Source: Lycocorax pyrrhopterus obiensis (Eukaryota > Chordata > Aves > Passeriformes > Paradisaeidae). Taken from it: 64,000 nucleotides of DNA. Every line of letters starts with the position of its first letter. The stretch's first letter is position 1. Below are positions 23,501 through 36,428 of the stretch, piece by piece. The translations under genes were made by a program, and so were the position numbers. The stretch spans positions 53,912,432 through 53,976,431 of the forward strand of contig JACSVZ010000002.1 of assembly GCA_014706295.1 (NCBI GenBank), written 5' to 3'. Below the pieces are notes generated by a model. That model saw nothing but the letters and a program-made list of their open reading frames with translations. It was not told the DNA's origin and did no database searches.

Positions 23501-26500
23501 ACCCATCTTTACATAACTAGTCTCTTTTCAAAACTTAGGCTGTTTTCTGGTTGCCAATTAGAACACTGAGATTTTTAAGTACAGTCAGAACTAAATCTTA
23601 AGATAGTACTACCAGACAGTAAATAAAAAGTCACTTGCAGGCAGGGAGTTTCTTTGTTAACAAGTTAAGTAACTTTTACCATGGCTAAATTAGGAAATAT
23701 AGCAAAGATGCAGTTTGAGGTATTAAAAAAAATAATTCACTGCATAAAATACTTTATATCATACAAATATAGAAAATCATAAAGACTTCTGACAAAAAGG
23801 AAAGAAGATTCACCATTTTATCATTAGTAGAAATGCTAGGAGGTTCTGAAAGTTTCAGATGGAGAAACAAATTTCTACAGCAAATTGTACACCTAACTTT
23901 TGACTTCTTAGACATTACTCCATCAGTCCAGCCATTCACCAGGTGAATAACTGCTCATCGGTACAAGATTCATGTTCTCAACTGACAGTAACTATCTCAC
24001 GTCCAGAATGTAAAATCATTAACTTAAGTATAACAGCATCATGGAAATTTGTCTTGGGTGAAAATCTCTTCATTATATTGTAGGTTTGAACAATAAAAAC
24101 ATCTAGAAAATAACAAAGTAGTAACAATCTGTTGCGAAGACTTCTGTCCGTAGGGAATGAGTTTAAATCAATTTTAACAAAAATAATAGCCAGGGTGCAA
24201 TTACTGGCTGGCAGTTCTTCCTAAGATGACATATGGCACCACCCCTGACATCACAAGGCTAACGGTGCTACACGATTTTGTTTTGTTTTTTCTTGTGATA
24301 TTACCAGAAAGGGGAGGGTTTCAGTGAATCCCAGTGGATGTGTTACCTCTTGGATTTTCACTCATTGAGAAGCACTGGTATATCACCATGGTGAAAATGG
24401 CTTGCTTACAGCTTGATGTTATTTTCCCAAATCATCATCCTGACTCGTTTCCTAAACCTTACACTGGCTGCTTTTAAAATGTCATTTTAGCATGTGTCTT
24501 TCATTCATAAAATCAAAAGCATGGTATCTTTTAAAAAATGTAATCCTGAAGAACTGATCTGTTTTGAATTCTACTGTTTTTCTTGTTGACAGAAAAATAC
24601 ATGCCTCTCAGATGGAACTACTGAGTCAAAGTATTTGATTGTGTTAATAGCCTTCATATGGGTAAAGGAAAAGTAATTAAATATATCTCTGCACAAAGAC
24701 AAAAACAGCAATTGAGTATCTTGGGGGGAAAAAAAAGAACTCTTTGAAGAACTTAGGACCCATGTTGATTTAAGAGGTACTTTAAAGTCATTCTGGTGAC
24801 TGAATGAAACCTGAACTAATGAACTAATGAAACCTGCATCCTTACATATGTGTCCCTTTTGTCTCCTGAAGAATTTCCCCTTGCATTAACCCACTTCCCT
24901 CCCATTTTGTCGCCAACACACTAGATGGTGTCTCTTATCTACCAGAGAGAACACGTCACTTATCCAGAGAGGAAGTGCAGTCTGAAAGCCTTGTCAGACA
25001 GAGATCACAGCACCTGTTCTTCCTGCTTCATCCTCACTGCACCTTCCTTCAGGGCTTGCTACCCAACTCAACTGATCACACCCAGAAATCTGCACAGACA
25101 GACCCATCTTTGAGATGTCTATTTGCCTGCCAAGCCTGGCTGGACATGACCATGAGTTAAATGACAAAATTTGTGGTAGGAAGAGTGAAGGATGGGGAAG
25201 AACAGAAAGCAAAGAGATCCAAGGAATGACAGGTACAGATAGACCAGTTACTTAATTCTTGTCTCCTTACAAGGATAAGGAAACTAAAATAAAAATTAGA
25301 TATCTAACCCAGTGACGGGATGTATCAGAAGAGGCTATAATACGTGACCATAGTCTTAAGGGTACCCAGCTGTAACATGCCAGAGATGAACACATTTATT
25401 AAACCTTTGTCTCTCATATAGAAAAGAATCTAACTGTGAATAAAAGGTCATTTCTTTCTATCCAGTTCAATAAAAAGGTATCCTCTGTAAGCCCACAAGT
25501 TAGCTTTCCACGAATTTGTTTTAACTCATGAATAAAGGATTTCAATGTTACTTGAGAATGAGGCTGGACTTTTTCCCTGTATTAGTCAAAACCTGTTTCA
25601 GATACAGTCTGAAGTAAGGAATATTAATCAGGGTGTAACTGGCTGATTGTATTTGGTGAAACATTTAATTGGAGGTCAGCATGGAACTGGGGCAGGATCT
25701 GAAGTCTTACTGCAACCATTCCAAGGCCATTTGCACATACATATGTGAAACTCTTGATGGCTGCTTTTCTTTGAGAAGTGTCCCTTTCATCAGTCAAAGA
25801 CACTGTGCAGGAATCAGTTAAAGTTCAGTGCATTATTCACCAGAGATGAAATTCTGGAATATAAACCCCTCCAGACTCTCTTAAAAAATCTGGGACCAGT
25901 TCTCTATCAGGTTCATGTCAGGCTTTCCTTCCTTAGTAAACATCCTCAGTGGCATGCTTAGTAACCCAATAAAAAAGAATAATTCCATTCTGCTTGCATG
26001 AGCATTGAAGAGCACTGAGCACGGGAATGTTGGAATGAAAAAACTGAGAGTATGAAGTAAGAGTATGACGGGAGTGGCTATGCAAAAGTACCAAAATCCA
26101 ATTTACCAGATGGTGTCAGAAGTAGAAAAAGGAGGGAAGAACATGGAAAAATATTCCCCAGCGGGGCTTTCCTGAAGATCTCATGCTGCTAAGAAGAAGA
26201 AAATTGCAAAATTCCAGAAGGTCATTGCAGAATTCATACTGTTTCTGCCAACAGAAATGTGAACACGTGTCCAGGGGCAGGGCATTTACACATAGAGCAG
26301 GTGTTAATGCCAGTATTTTCAGCACCATCTTCCTCCTCATTAGAGAGATTAAAACGTGAAAGCAATAAAAAGTCCAAACCTAACATAACCAAAACAACAC
26401 CACATTTAAAAGCTTGATTGATATGAACTGTAAATACTCTTACTAAACTTTTTAAAAATTTTGTTTTGTTTTGTCCACAGCTAATGGCATACAACTTATG

Positions 26501-29144
26501 CATAGGAGCAACTGCTACTATAAGGGCCATTTATAATTTTACTACAATTTTAATAAAAATAAATATAGTCAAACCTTTTAGATTGTAATCCAGGGAGGAA
26601 GACACTTTTCTTAATGGCATTCAAGTGCTTTAGCCAACACTGACTGTTTTTATAACATTGGCCCCTTTGTCAGAGATAATAATACTAGGGGAAGACCTTG
26701 GGAGGTAAACCACACATGTAATTGGTTTTTAAGATTCACTGTGGTGTTGGCTTCTGTGTGATCTTTGTAAAACACAGGGATGCAAGGTTCAGTGTTTACA
26801 AAGACCACTTCCAGTAGCTTGGACATGACTTTCTCACTGTTATTTCTGTGGTGCTTCTTGTACTCAGGCATTTACCCTTTGATTCAGTAGTCTTGAAAAT
26901 GTGTTTGTTGCTCAGCTTCCCAACTTATTTTCTCAAGTTGAATTCAGCATGGTGTAGATGAGGTATTGAAGAGATTGCTTGGTGTGTTCAGAACAGGCTT
27001 TCAAGTAATGAAGCTACCATAGCCCTAAGCTGGTTTACCTGTGTGTTGGACACAGGAGAACATGGCGAGAGAGACTGCCACTGCCTCAGGGACAGCCTGC
27101 AGGGAAACAGGACAGTTGTTGTGAGTCATTGGAACCTATTTCACTGTCTATATTAACTACTTCTTTGTGGTTAACAAGATGAGCCTGCTGAGCTCCAAGG
27201 AGAACACCCTAGGTTCTGCACCACTTTGCCTGACCTTCCTCACTGCAAGGATTGTAGAGCTTGGAAATGCACGGGACAGGAGAGACAGAGGGCAATCCAG
27301 GCCTTTTGACAATCAACTATATGCATGCCAAAGAATTATTAAGAGGTTATGAGGCATGACATGTATTTGAAGTAAATATATTTCACACCCTGCATATTTA
27401 CTGGTTCCTTCTATTCAACCTCATGCAAGTAATTTTGGGATTTTTTCCAAGTGTCCATTAATGGGCTGTTCAGTTTTCTGCTTTACAGGCTTTTAATTTT
27501 ACTTCTGAGTTATTTCCTTCAGGGAGATACTGTAAGCTTTATCTAATAATGGTTGTTAAAAACTTTATGATTCTTAATGTATAGATCCTGCAGAAAAAGG
27601 AACTGCTTCAAAAATGATAACAGAAGTCAATAGCACAATTCTTGCTTCCAGACAATGATAGATTTCTCAGACAGCCATCACTAGGATTATATTTTCTGAG
27701 CGTCTGGCTGCAGGTGATTACTTTTAATTTTTTTTAAAGGGTGAACAGTTCAGTGATTGTAAAAATAAAGGGAGAGGAAGTATAAGGAAAGAGGGAAATT
27801 CCACCTTAGGAAAAAAAAAAGCTCTTTTCCATTTCAGAACTGCAAGACTTTCTATAAGCAGCTAGAAAGTAGAAATCTGGGGTGGAAACAGTCCCCAGCA
27901 AGAGGATCTCACTTTATTCTGTATTCTGTCTAATTACAATACTTTGAAACTCCAATTTTGTGCATTTACAGTAAAATAGGTGTAACTTAGACCTTCTTTC
28001 AGGAAAATTCCAAGTCAAGAAAAACTCTGTACAAGCACACATGCATTTCTAACTTAGCAGCTTTGTGAAGAATTTAGTAAGGATATATGGTAAAGGAGGC
28101 AGGAATTAGACATTACTTATGTATAGATATGAGGCCTTGGGAACACCTCTTTTGTACTCCATGATGGCTTGATTCCAATTCCCTACATTAATATTTCACT
28201 GTTCCTGAGAGGGACAACTTGTTTTGGTGCCATCTGCAATTAAAATTGATTTCTTCAAGGCTTCATTAACGCACACCAAACTTAGAAACAGCAGGGGCCT
28301 TAGTAATTTTTAAATATCTGTGAGTAGTTATACAGAGCTAAAAGTGAAGCCTGTCTGAATCCTAATCTGCATCTCAAAGTTTATCAGCAGGTTTTTAACT
28401 TTCTTAAAATTTCTCAGGAAATCTCACAAAAGATCTTTTCTAAGCTTTATGAAATATAAGTCTGAAAGTTTTTCTGTGTGGGAACATGCTTATGGATTTT
28501 ACATTAAGGCAAACCAGAAAGCTCTCAACTCTATGGGGATTAATAACCTCACAAAATAATAGACTGTCATGTGTATATTATTTACATGACATAGTACTTT
28601 CCACTGAGACTTCCATCACAGGAAGAAAACAGAACAAGTGCAAGTGAAATATTGTAGGAAAGAACACATGGCAGCTGAAGAGTAATAATTCCTAAAGCAA
28701 GAAAGATGAAAGTTATTAATCAAAATTGTTAGTCTCTTCCTTCTTCCCCACTCACTTCAAAATACACAAGTTGATAAATCAGTAGCATGTCAGCATAGAA
28801 AAGAGGCTTTCAAATTTGATCACCTAATAGGATATAGAAATGAATTCAGAAGAAAGTTTAAAAGGGCTTAAATGAATGCAAGTTTCTCCAATTTACAGCT
28901 TCTTCCAGCCTTTCCACATGTGGAAATTCACTTGGAAAGTTCCAGAGATATAATTTTCACCCTCCTACACGTCACCTCTCATACAGTTTACAGTTTTCAA
29001 GAATGTGAGAGACTAAAACATTACCTGGCATGGGTAATTGCAGATAGCCCAAAGAAGAGCATATCTACTTACCTCTGGGATTGCAGAAACCCATGCCCAC
29101 TCACCCTACCCCTGTGAGACAGAGCAGTTCAGGAAAATGCAGAT
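17567..29144. other. Long unique AT-rich stretch without recognisable genes or repeats
   Basis: In these 11.6 kb no open frame passes 98 codons, and none of the translations resembles a known family. I find no CR1, LTR or RNA gene signature. Small local features are an A-run near 23200-23211, a partial 23-bp tandem duplication at 24803-24836 ('aatgaaacctg' twice) and scattered T-runs. The lack of repeats over such a length in a bird is compatible with a gene desert under some constraint, but I cannot show conservation. Confidence 0.6.
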
Positions 29145-29200
29145 GAGAAAAATGACTTGAGAAAAACGACTTGAGAAAAACGACTTATGAAAAATGACTT
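29145..29200. repeat. Minisatellite: four 14-bp units
   Basis: Four head-to-tail copies of GAGAAAAACGACTT or close variants occupy 29145-29158, 29159-29172, 29173-29186 and 29187-29200. The two middle units are identical. The outer ones have TG for CG, and the last also begins AT. The CG-to-TG differences fit CpG decay of outer units or recent expansion of the inner unit. Confidence 0.93.
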
Positions 29201-32200
29201 TGCAACCTCAGCTGGGCTGGCCAGCTGTAGCAGAGGAAAAGTGCTAGGATTGAATTATGGCACTGATTTGCTCACTACTGTGTTACAAACTCTGAAAGCA
29301 GTCCAAGGAGGAGAAGAGAGGGGATAGTCTCTGCTTAGTTTTTCTAGAACAGTAATAGCATGAACAATGAAAGCCAAAACATAAATTTTGCTCCAGGCTT
29401 TTTGTTCACCTAAGTTTTTTGTTTTTCTAATGCTAATTTTTCTACTTCAAATCCTACCAGTTTATCATCTGCTCGCTACCACTCATATACAAGTATCAAT
29501 CCAACTCAAGAAATGCTAGTTTCAGGGTCTTTTGGTTTTTTGAGTTTTCTGTGTCTTTTTTCTTTGGAAGATGGACTGACCATATTTGGTTTTGATTACC
29601 GGTCTTTGAACTTATTTTATTTAAGTGCGGTCATTTTCTGAATATATCACTCCGTAAATATGTCACGGTAGGGTTTCATGTTTGCTGTTTCTCAATGACT
29701 TCCAGATCAAATTTATTTGGTTTGAAACCAAAAAGATGGTACATGTGCTTGGTTTTGGGCTGGGGTTTGTTTTGGTTTGTTTCTTTTTAGGCATGTGAGG
29801 GAGAACGGAAATGGAAGCAAGGGTAACCAGCATTATGCTGTCAGCCATATCTCTGAAAGTTAGGTTGTCTCATGCACCCTCTCTATGGCAAAAGATTTTT
29901 GACGCTGGGATTTCACTAAGGAATCCATTTGTGATGTGCAAGAAAGCATTCCATAGTTTGCTTCCCAGAGGCCAGCAGGCACTCCACAGGCAAAGGGATT
30001 GAAATGTAATGACAAACTTACTCTCACAAGTCAAGCATGCATATGAAAGTGGTAATACACATGGGGAACGGATCTGTTGACTAAGTACATGCCATTTTCA
30101 CAGTCACTTTTCTGACTGTAACCACACTTTAAACTCCAGACAAAGTTCTGTTTTTCTCTGCTGTGGCACAGCAGATGTGAAGCATTTAAAACCTTTTAAC
30201 AGGACCCAATCTACAGCTAAATGACAAAACCCTGACAAAATAATCCTTAAATTTGTATCCTTGGAATTTTTAATGTTCTGTGACAGGGTCAAAAATCTTG
30301 ATAAATCAAAATTCTCACACTGAAAAAACCAAAACAACACCAAGTCATGACTCATTGAATGGTAAGCGAGGCAGATGTCTCCATGTAGTCTGTTTTGAAC
30401 ACTAAAAGTTTTAAAGATGCAATTTAAAAAATACCTCAGCTTCCCAGCTGTATTTGCCCACCACAATATGGTGGAGGAAGAGACAACATACGGGGTTTGG
30501 TTTCTGGGAAATCTCAGCTGCCTTCCTGCTGATATGCATGTTTCTTGAGTCTTCAGTTCAGGGTGGAGTCTGCATCCCCTTGAAAGTGTCACATATTATA
30601 CCTCTCCTATGAAGTGAGGCAGTGGAACATGGGACACTTCAGAAGATGGCTGCATCTTGCTAAAACAAATATGCCAAAAAGGGGCTTCTGCAGGAGAAGG
30701 AAATTAGCAAATGAGAAATAAGTCCCTCCATCTGCTAAAAAACAAGAGACTGTTTGGCTCACCATTCATTTTCCTTGACCTAGCAGAATACCACTGGCAC
30801 AGCAAGCACCATGTGTTAGCCTGTCTACGACAGTTACTCTTTTTTAAAGGTAATAGTCCCAGATTCCCATTTTACAACACACCCTGGAGACATGAAACAA
30901 ATCAAACTATCCATATTTTGCAATAGTTCCTTGGCATGATCCATGTGGTAATTAAAAAAAAAATTAATGGAAATTGCTGCCACAATTTGCAGGCTTCTTT
31001 AATCCAGCTATGCTATCTGCAGCACCTCCAGGCACTTGTCTTGTTCTCATAATACAAAATCAACAATACCATGGCAGGACTTGAGGGGATGTCTGATGAT
31101 GATGAGAACTTAGAAAGGAATGCCGGTATGAAACCTTGCCTGGTGTTTGGCACTTTTTTTTCCTTTTTCTTTTTTTTTTTTCTGTTGTTATTTATTTATC
31201 TAACCATTCTTTTACTAGGAAATATCACACGGACAAATGAAATCTTCTATTGTGAAGGTATCTGGGCCAAGTAGCTCTAAATGATTTTAACACAAAATTA
31301 ATTAAAACAAAAACATTTAAACACGATAATTCTAAACATGGCCTTCAGCTACATACATACTAAGCTACAGCAATTGCAATGCAATAAATCAGTGTGAGGT
31401 ATATACTAATGAAGTAAAAACCTGATTTTGCCAGGACAAGGGCAAGCTCTCTTAAATATTTTGAAACTGCAGTCTTGAAATGATCAATTATCAACAGACA
31501 GCTGCATGGAGGTTTTTTGGTTTGTTTTGTTTTTAATGAAATTAAGCCCTTCATTGCTGTACTTGGAGTTGGTAACTACCATTTGTTTGGTTCTGACTTG
31601 AATAACCCAACACGTTACTTTCTAGTTTTCAAATTCTCGTCCTGTTCCATTGCCCAATTTTCGCTTCCTCCTAGTACTCCCGCCAAACCTTTCAACAGGA
31701 AAAGTGCACAATATCCACTGGAACTAATTCTGTGTATCAGTTTTATGAAGACTGAAAAATCCAAATTATGCTATATACTCTCCTATGAACACAAAATTCC
31801 ATGTGTTTCTTGTGTTTCTTTTGTACTGGATACAAAACTCTTTAGCCCATTCATATGAGAACCTCACACCAAAATACCTGGACTTTGAATATTCAACATT
31901 TTTTTTTAAAGGTAATATCATTCTGGGGAGGTGCTCAAGGATGCAGGGAGGTGGGCTGTGGGGGTATGTAGAGGGGGAGGGACACAATCCTTTAAGAGTT
32001 ACCTACATTTGTTTTTCCACCTTATTGCTCTTTTGCATGTTAGTGGCACAGTTCTCCACGCTGGTTTGCTGCCCTTAAAAGTGCACTGAAGTATAACATA
32101 ACAAGTCACCCTCCACCTCACACTTTCCCTTCTGGAGGGCTGCAGTTTTACAGAGTTTGAATCTCTACTGAGAAACATACTCCAGATGTTCAGCTGTTGT

Positions 32201-33750
32201 TTAATACAAATGCTTATCCATCTGGTGGTGTACACTGTCTCTGTCTTTCCACCTCTGTGGACTACGAACACAACCCCGAACTGACCAAAGAACAACCTGT
32301 CTGACAACAGCCTCAACTCATCTTTCAGACTCTCAAAGATTTGCCCTGTATGGCCTCTCTGTCCAGCTCTCTAAGGTGGCATTGGTTCTGCCTGGATCCC
32401 CATTCCCTGTAGCGAGACTGTGGCTGCTCTCTGTCAGCCTCAGAGGAATCTGACAAACTGGAGCAGGTCCAGGAGTCAGTAGCTGCTGACCTCCTGCCTC
32501 TGCAGGTGGGGTGGCTGTGAATCCACAAGCATGCCTGGCCCCATGGTGCCACATTGTTTGTGCCTGGGCTGTCTTTGAAGCCTACAGCCAAGTTACAGAA
32601 GAGATCACCTTTGCCCCTATAGTGCCCAGGGCTGCCTCAGGTCTACTGCTGTTTCCCTGAGTGTCATCATGCAGGGCAGGCAAGGATGCTCACCAGGAAA
32701 TCCCCAGCCCCTCCAACATGCTTCACCTTACAGTGGACTGGAGCACTGGCTCAGCACTAGCCTAGGATGCTGATCAATGTGGGCCTGTTTGCAGAAGCCT
32801 TTACAAGGACACTAGAAGTTGGGGAACTAAACAGTTAAAATCAATAGCCTTTGTTCAAGACTATTTAATGCTTACTTGTTTCAAAACTCCATCAATATGC
32901 ATTCCACAAAAATAAATTTCTGATAGTATTCATGTGCTGTATCTGCCCTATCTTATTTGAAGCAACACATTAAGCATAAAGCAAGTGGCAGGCAATTTAA
33001 CCTTCCTCAGCAGACAAGTACTGTTTATTTTATCATGTAAATTATGAAAATAGACCTAGAGAATTTGACACAGGAAACTTAACACACAATAGGATAAATA
33101 AAGCTTTAGGAGAAAATACCAAACAGTCTATCATTAAGACAAAGGGGTGAAGGGTTGGATGACATGCATTTGAACTACCAGTGTCCATATCGAAACTGAC
33201 AAACTGAAGATTTATGATCATTCATTACTGTCTTGTTCTGATGTTAATTGGTAAAATACAGAAACCTGAAAGCCTGAAATACTGATTTTAAGTTTTATTT
33301 TTTTTTAATTTTGGCACTTGACATCTCTTTATCTGAATAAAGGACGTGTGAATTAATTCATCATGTGGGTTTTTCAAACCCTCTGACACCACTAGTTTGA
33401 ATTAAGTGTTACTGGTTTCTAATTGCAATCAGAAGAACATGCAAAGAATGGGACAATCAAGACATCACAGAAAGAGATAAAAAAATCAGTGGTTAGCATA
33501 TAAAAGGAATATAGGCTAGGAGGAAAGAGTGAGAACAAGTTCTGGGAGAGTAGAACTCAAAAGAGATTTGTATCATCCACTTGTGACTGAGTCAGCATAT
33601 GGCCCTTCATTAAATTCCTAAAATAATACTGACAACACTGTACTTGTTCCTCATACTGCTACTATGACAAGCAGTCCTGGCATGAACCATGACTATGAGG
33701 CCCACCCTCAACCCTAACCTCTCTTAAACAAAGTTACAGTACACCTTGCA
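29201..33750. other. Unique non-coding DNA with one GC-richer patch
   Basis: No gene is recognised. The longest frame is 162 codons on the minus strand (30104-30592), unlike any family I know. A plus-strand frame of 113 codons (31517-31858) is also anonymous. A pyrimidine tract lies at 31154-31182. The patch at about 32330-32780 is clearly richer in G and C than its surroundings and has overlapping 88- and 73-codon minus-strand frames, but I see no CR1, LTR or exon signature in it. Confidence 0.55.
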
Positions 33751-33852
33751 GGCACTTGACGCATCCTCCACCTTGTTTTCAAAATCTGCTGTCTGAACAT
33801 AGGCACTTGACACATTCTCCACCTTATTTTCAAAATGTGCTGTCTGAACACG
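33751..33852. repeat. Tandem duplication of a 51-bp unit
   Basis: Unit 1 (33751-33801) and unit 2 (33802-33852) both start 'ggcacttgac' and contain 'ctccacctt' and 'gctgtctgaaca'. They differ at only a few bases. Because 51 is a multiple of three, the surrounding 97-codon minus-strand frame (33714-34007) shows a 17-residue repeat (FRQ.ILK.RWRM.QVP). I treat that frame as a by-product of the duplication because nothing else supports coding. Confidence 0.9.
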
Positions 33853-36377
33853 TGCAGCTTTACAGAAGCTTCAAGATTCTCAGCCAGGTAGGCAACACCT
33901 AATTTTGCCATTCTGTGGGTGAAGAAAAAATCAGGAGCAAAATATTTCAAGGCACTAACTAGGATACACCAGCAGCTTGGGAAATACGGCTGCCCAAGAC
34001 CAGGCAAGGGAGCTCAGTCTCTTGCACAGACCTATGTCCTTCAATAAGGACAGAGAGCAACCCATTACCACTGTGATTTTGCCTTCATGCGTCTGCTTTC
34101 CTTTAAACTAGAGCCTACCTTGCTTGAGCCTGAAAAGAGTCCTGCCACAGAGTTGCTCTTTCCAAGAAGTACTGGTAGTTGAAAGTGTTTTGTATTGTAT
34201 TTAGAAAACACCATCTCAGAGCAAAAAAGCGTCTGTGACCATTCCGAAATCTTCAAACGTAAGAAAATCTCCTTGAGCCAAAACCTGAGGACCAGGGGAA
34301 AAGAGGAGAGGCATGCCTACCAGGCAGGATCCATGTTTACCAAGTCAGTGTTAACCCTAAGCTTTAATAAATACAATTATGTTCCCTGCTACTGCTGTGA
34401 GACTCCTACAGAAGGATGGCTCTGTCTTGCAGGATTGCTGCAGCAGCCTGGGTGCAACAGGCAATCATGAAGAAGCAGCCCTTGGTGCAAAGGTGGACCA
34501 ACAGGTAAAACACACCCTCTGAATAGGTCAGAGCACATTGACCAGCTGAGGTGGCCAAGAAGCTGCCACAATGTTATCAGCTGGTACACTATGCTGGGCA
34601 TGTAGAAATTTGAAACTACAGATGGCTAACTTTGCTTCCTGCCAGACATTTATTTTGCAATGCAACATATGAAAACAGGCCTTTGCATTACAAATGCCCT
34701 ATTTCATGAAACTGAGAACACAAAAGCAATTTCTTGACTTTTTTTTTTTTTTTTTAAACAGCTTTGGCCAATATTTGCATGTAAGCAGAAAGCATGATGG
34801 TCAAATCACATTACCTTAGAGCAGCAGTAGGACAGCAGAAGTCAGAGCAGTGAGGCTTTTGAAAAGGGTGTTTTTTAGTCATCTCAAGTTGATCCATGCC
34901 AAACTTCAGAGGCGGGCAAAGGTATGATGGACTTTTCTCAAGGTTTCATACTAGTCTTCAACAAAATAAAGGCAGGCTGCTGAGTGGAAAGCTTCTTGTG
35001 GTATTCCTATACCTGTATATATATATTCCTTATAAAATGCAAAATGGGAAATTGAATTGCCCGTAGATAACACAGTCGCACTACTCCTATACACTCTGGG
35101 GTTTTGATGTGGTACTGACTTAGAGGAAACCATTGCCATAAACTCATTTCACAGATGACTAAACAAAGAGAAGATTATCATAATTTCATTTGATGTTGGT
35201 AATTAAAGGTTTTGAAAAATAAAATGAAAGACAACACTCCCTTGCAGTTTGAAGACTAAATAAAAGCATATATAGTTTTACAACATATGTACTTAAAATG
35301 GCAAGACTTCATTTCCTAAGCCTTTATTTTATGTATAATTTATGTAGATATACAGTACTGCGGGTTTTTTAGTACAGCAAATGGTTAGGCAGAGAATTCT
35401 TTAAATGTAATAAAGCAAAAGGAAAAAAAATGGACACCATATGCAAAATCCACAGTCCGTGCCGTCTTAACTCTTTGTTCCTGTACCCTCTCCCTGCAAT
35501 CAACTTTTATCTGAAAGGGCCAGCTAAGAGTTAATTATTTTACACAGCAGCTGACACAAGCACATCCAATACAGTGCACTGACGGAGCCATACAAAAAAA
35601 AGATTCCACATGCTTAGGGGCAGGGGTGGTATGTGAAATGAAAAAGTAATGTCTACTTTTTCCATAGCTTTTAAATGGTTTAAGTAAACATTATATGCAT
35701 TTATTTTATTAAAAGGAGAGATGTTTTTGTTTTGAGTTCTTTACTCTGATCCCACTTACTACTGCTGTCTTTGAAAATCCACAGATACTGCATTTCTGTT
35801 ACTGACTGGACATTTTTGAAATAGTACCACTATCAGGTAGATCAGATTATTGGCAAAAGCTTTGGCACCAAAGAGACTCAACAAATGAATTTCATCACAT
35901 GGTGTATCCTGTACTAAACAGCAATTTTATGTGGATAACCTCATGGGAATGGAAATTGAGAAAGAGCTATTTCAAGGCCTCCAATAACTTAATCTCTGTT
36001 CAGTTCATAATGCAAAGCCATTTCTGTTTCTTTTGCTCACAGCACTGAAGAGTTTTTGGGATACTGTAATCCTAATAATAGGCGGAGGGCAATGTGGGGG
36101 GTAGGGGTTTGCTGGAGGGAGAGGAGATCTCACTCAAATTATGTTCCATTTAAAAAAATAAAAAAAGAAAAATAAATAAAAGGCCAAGTTTTTCATCTTG
36201 GAAATTCTCAGTCGCAGTTATGTGAGTGCAAAAAGTAACTTTTATTTGAAGAACTAACACTCACTTCTTTGTTAAGAAAACTTAAGGCACCACCCAGCAG
36301 ACACGAAGGCTCCTATGTTATCAGCAAACTATTTCCTGGGTATATGTTCACCCTTTCCATGCAGCTTGCTTATTTTT
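33853..36377. other. Unique AT-rich non-coding DNA
   Basis: No frame longer than 91 codons and no mobile-element signature. A run of 17 T (34739-34755) and an A-rich stretch (about 36151-36180) are the only low-complexity features. Confidence 0.6.
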
Positions 36378-36379
36378 TC

Positions 36380-36412
36380 AACTCAACTCAACTCAACTCA
36401 AAAAAAAAAAAA
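36380..36412. repeat. (AACTC)4 pentanucleotide repeat joined to A13
   Basis: Four perfect AACTC units (36380-36399) run directly into 13 A residues (36400-36412), followed by a purine-only AG-rich stretch to about 36428. This is a likely unstable compound microsatellite. Confidence 0.9.
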
Positions 36413-36428
36413 GAAGAAAGAAAAAAGG

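Noticed and set aside
30104..30592. 162-codon minus-strand open frame
   Set aside because: The translation has no motif or family resemblance, and no context supports it as an exon.
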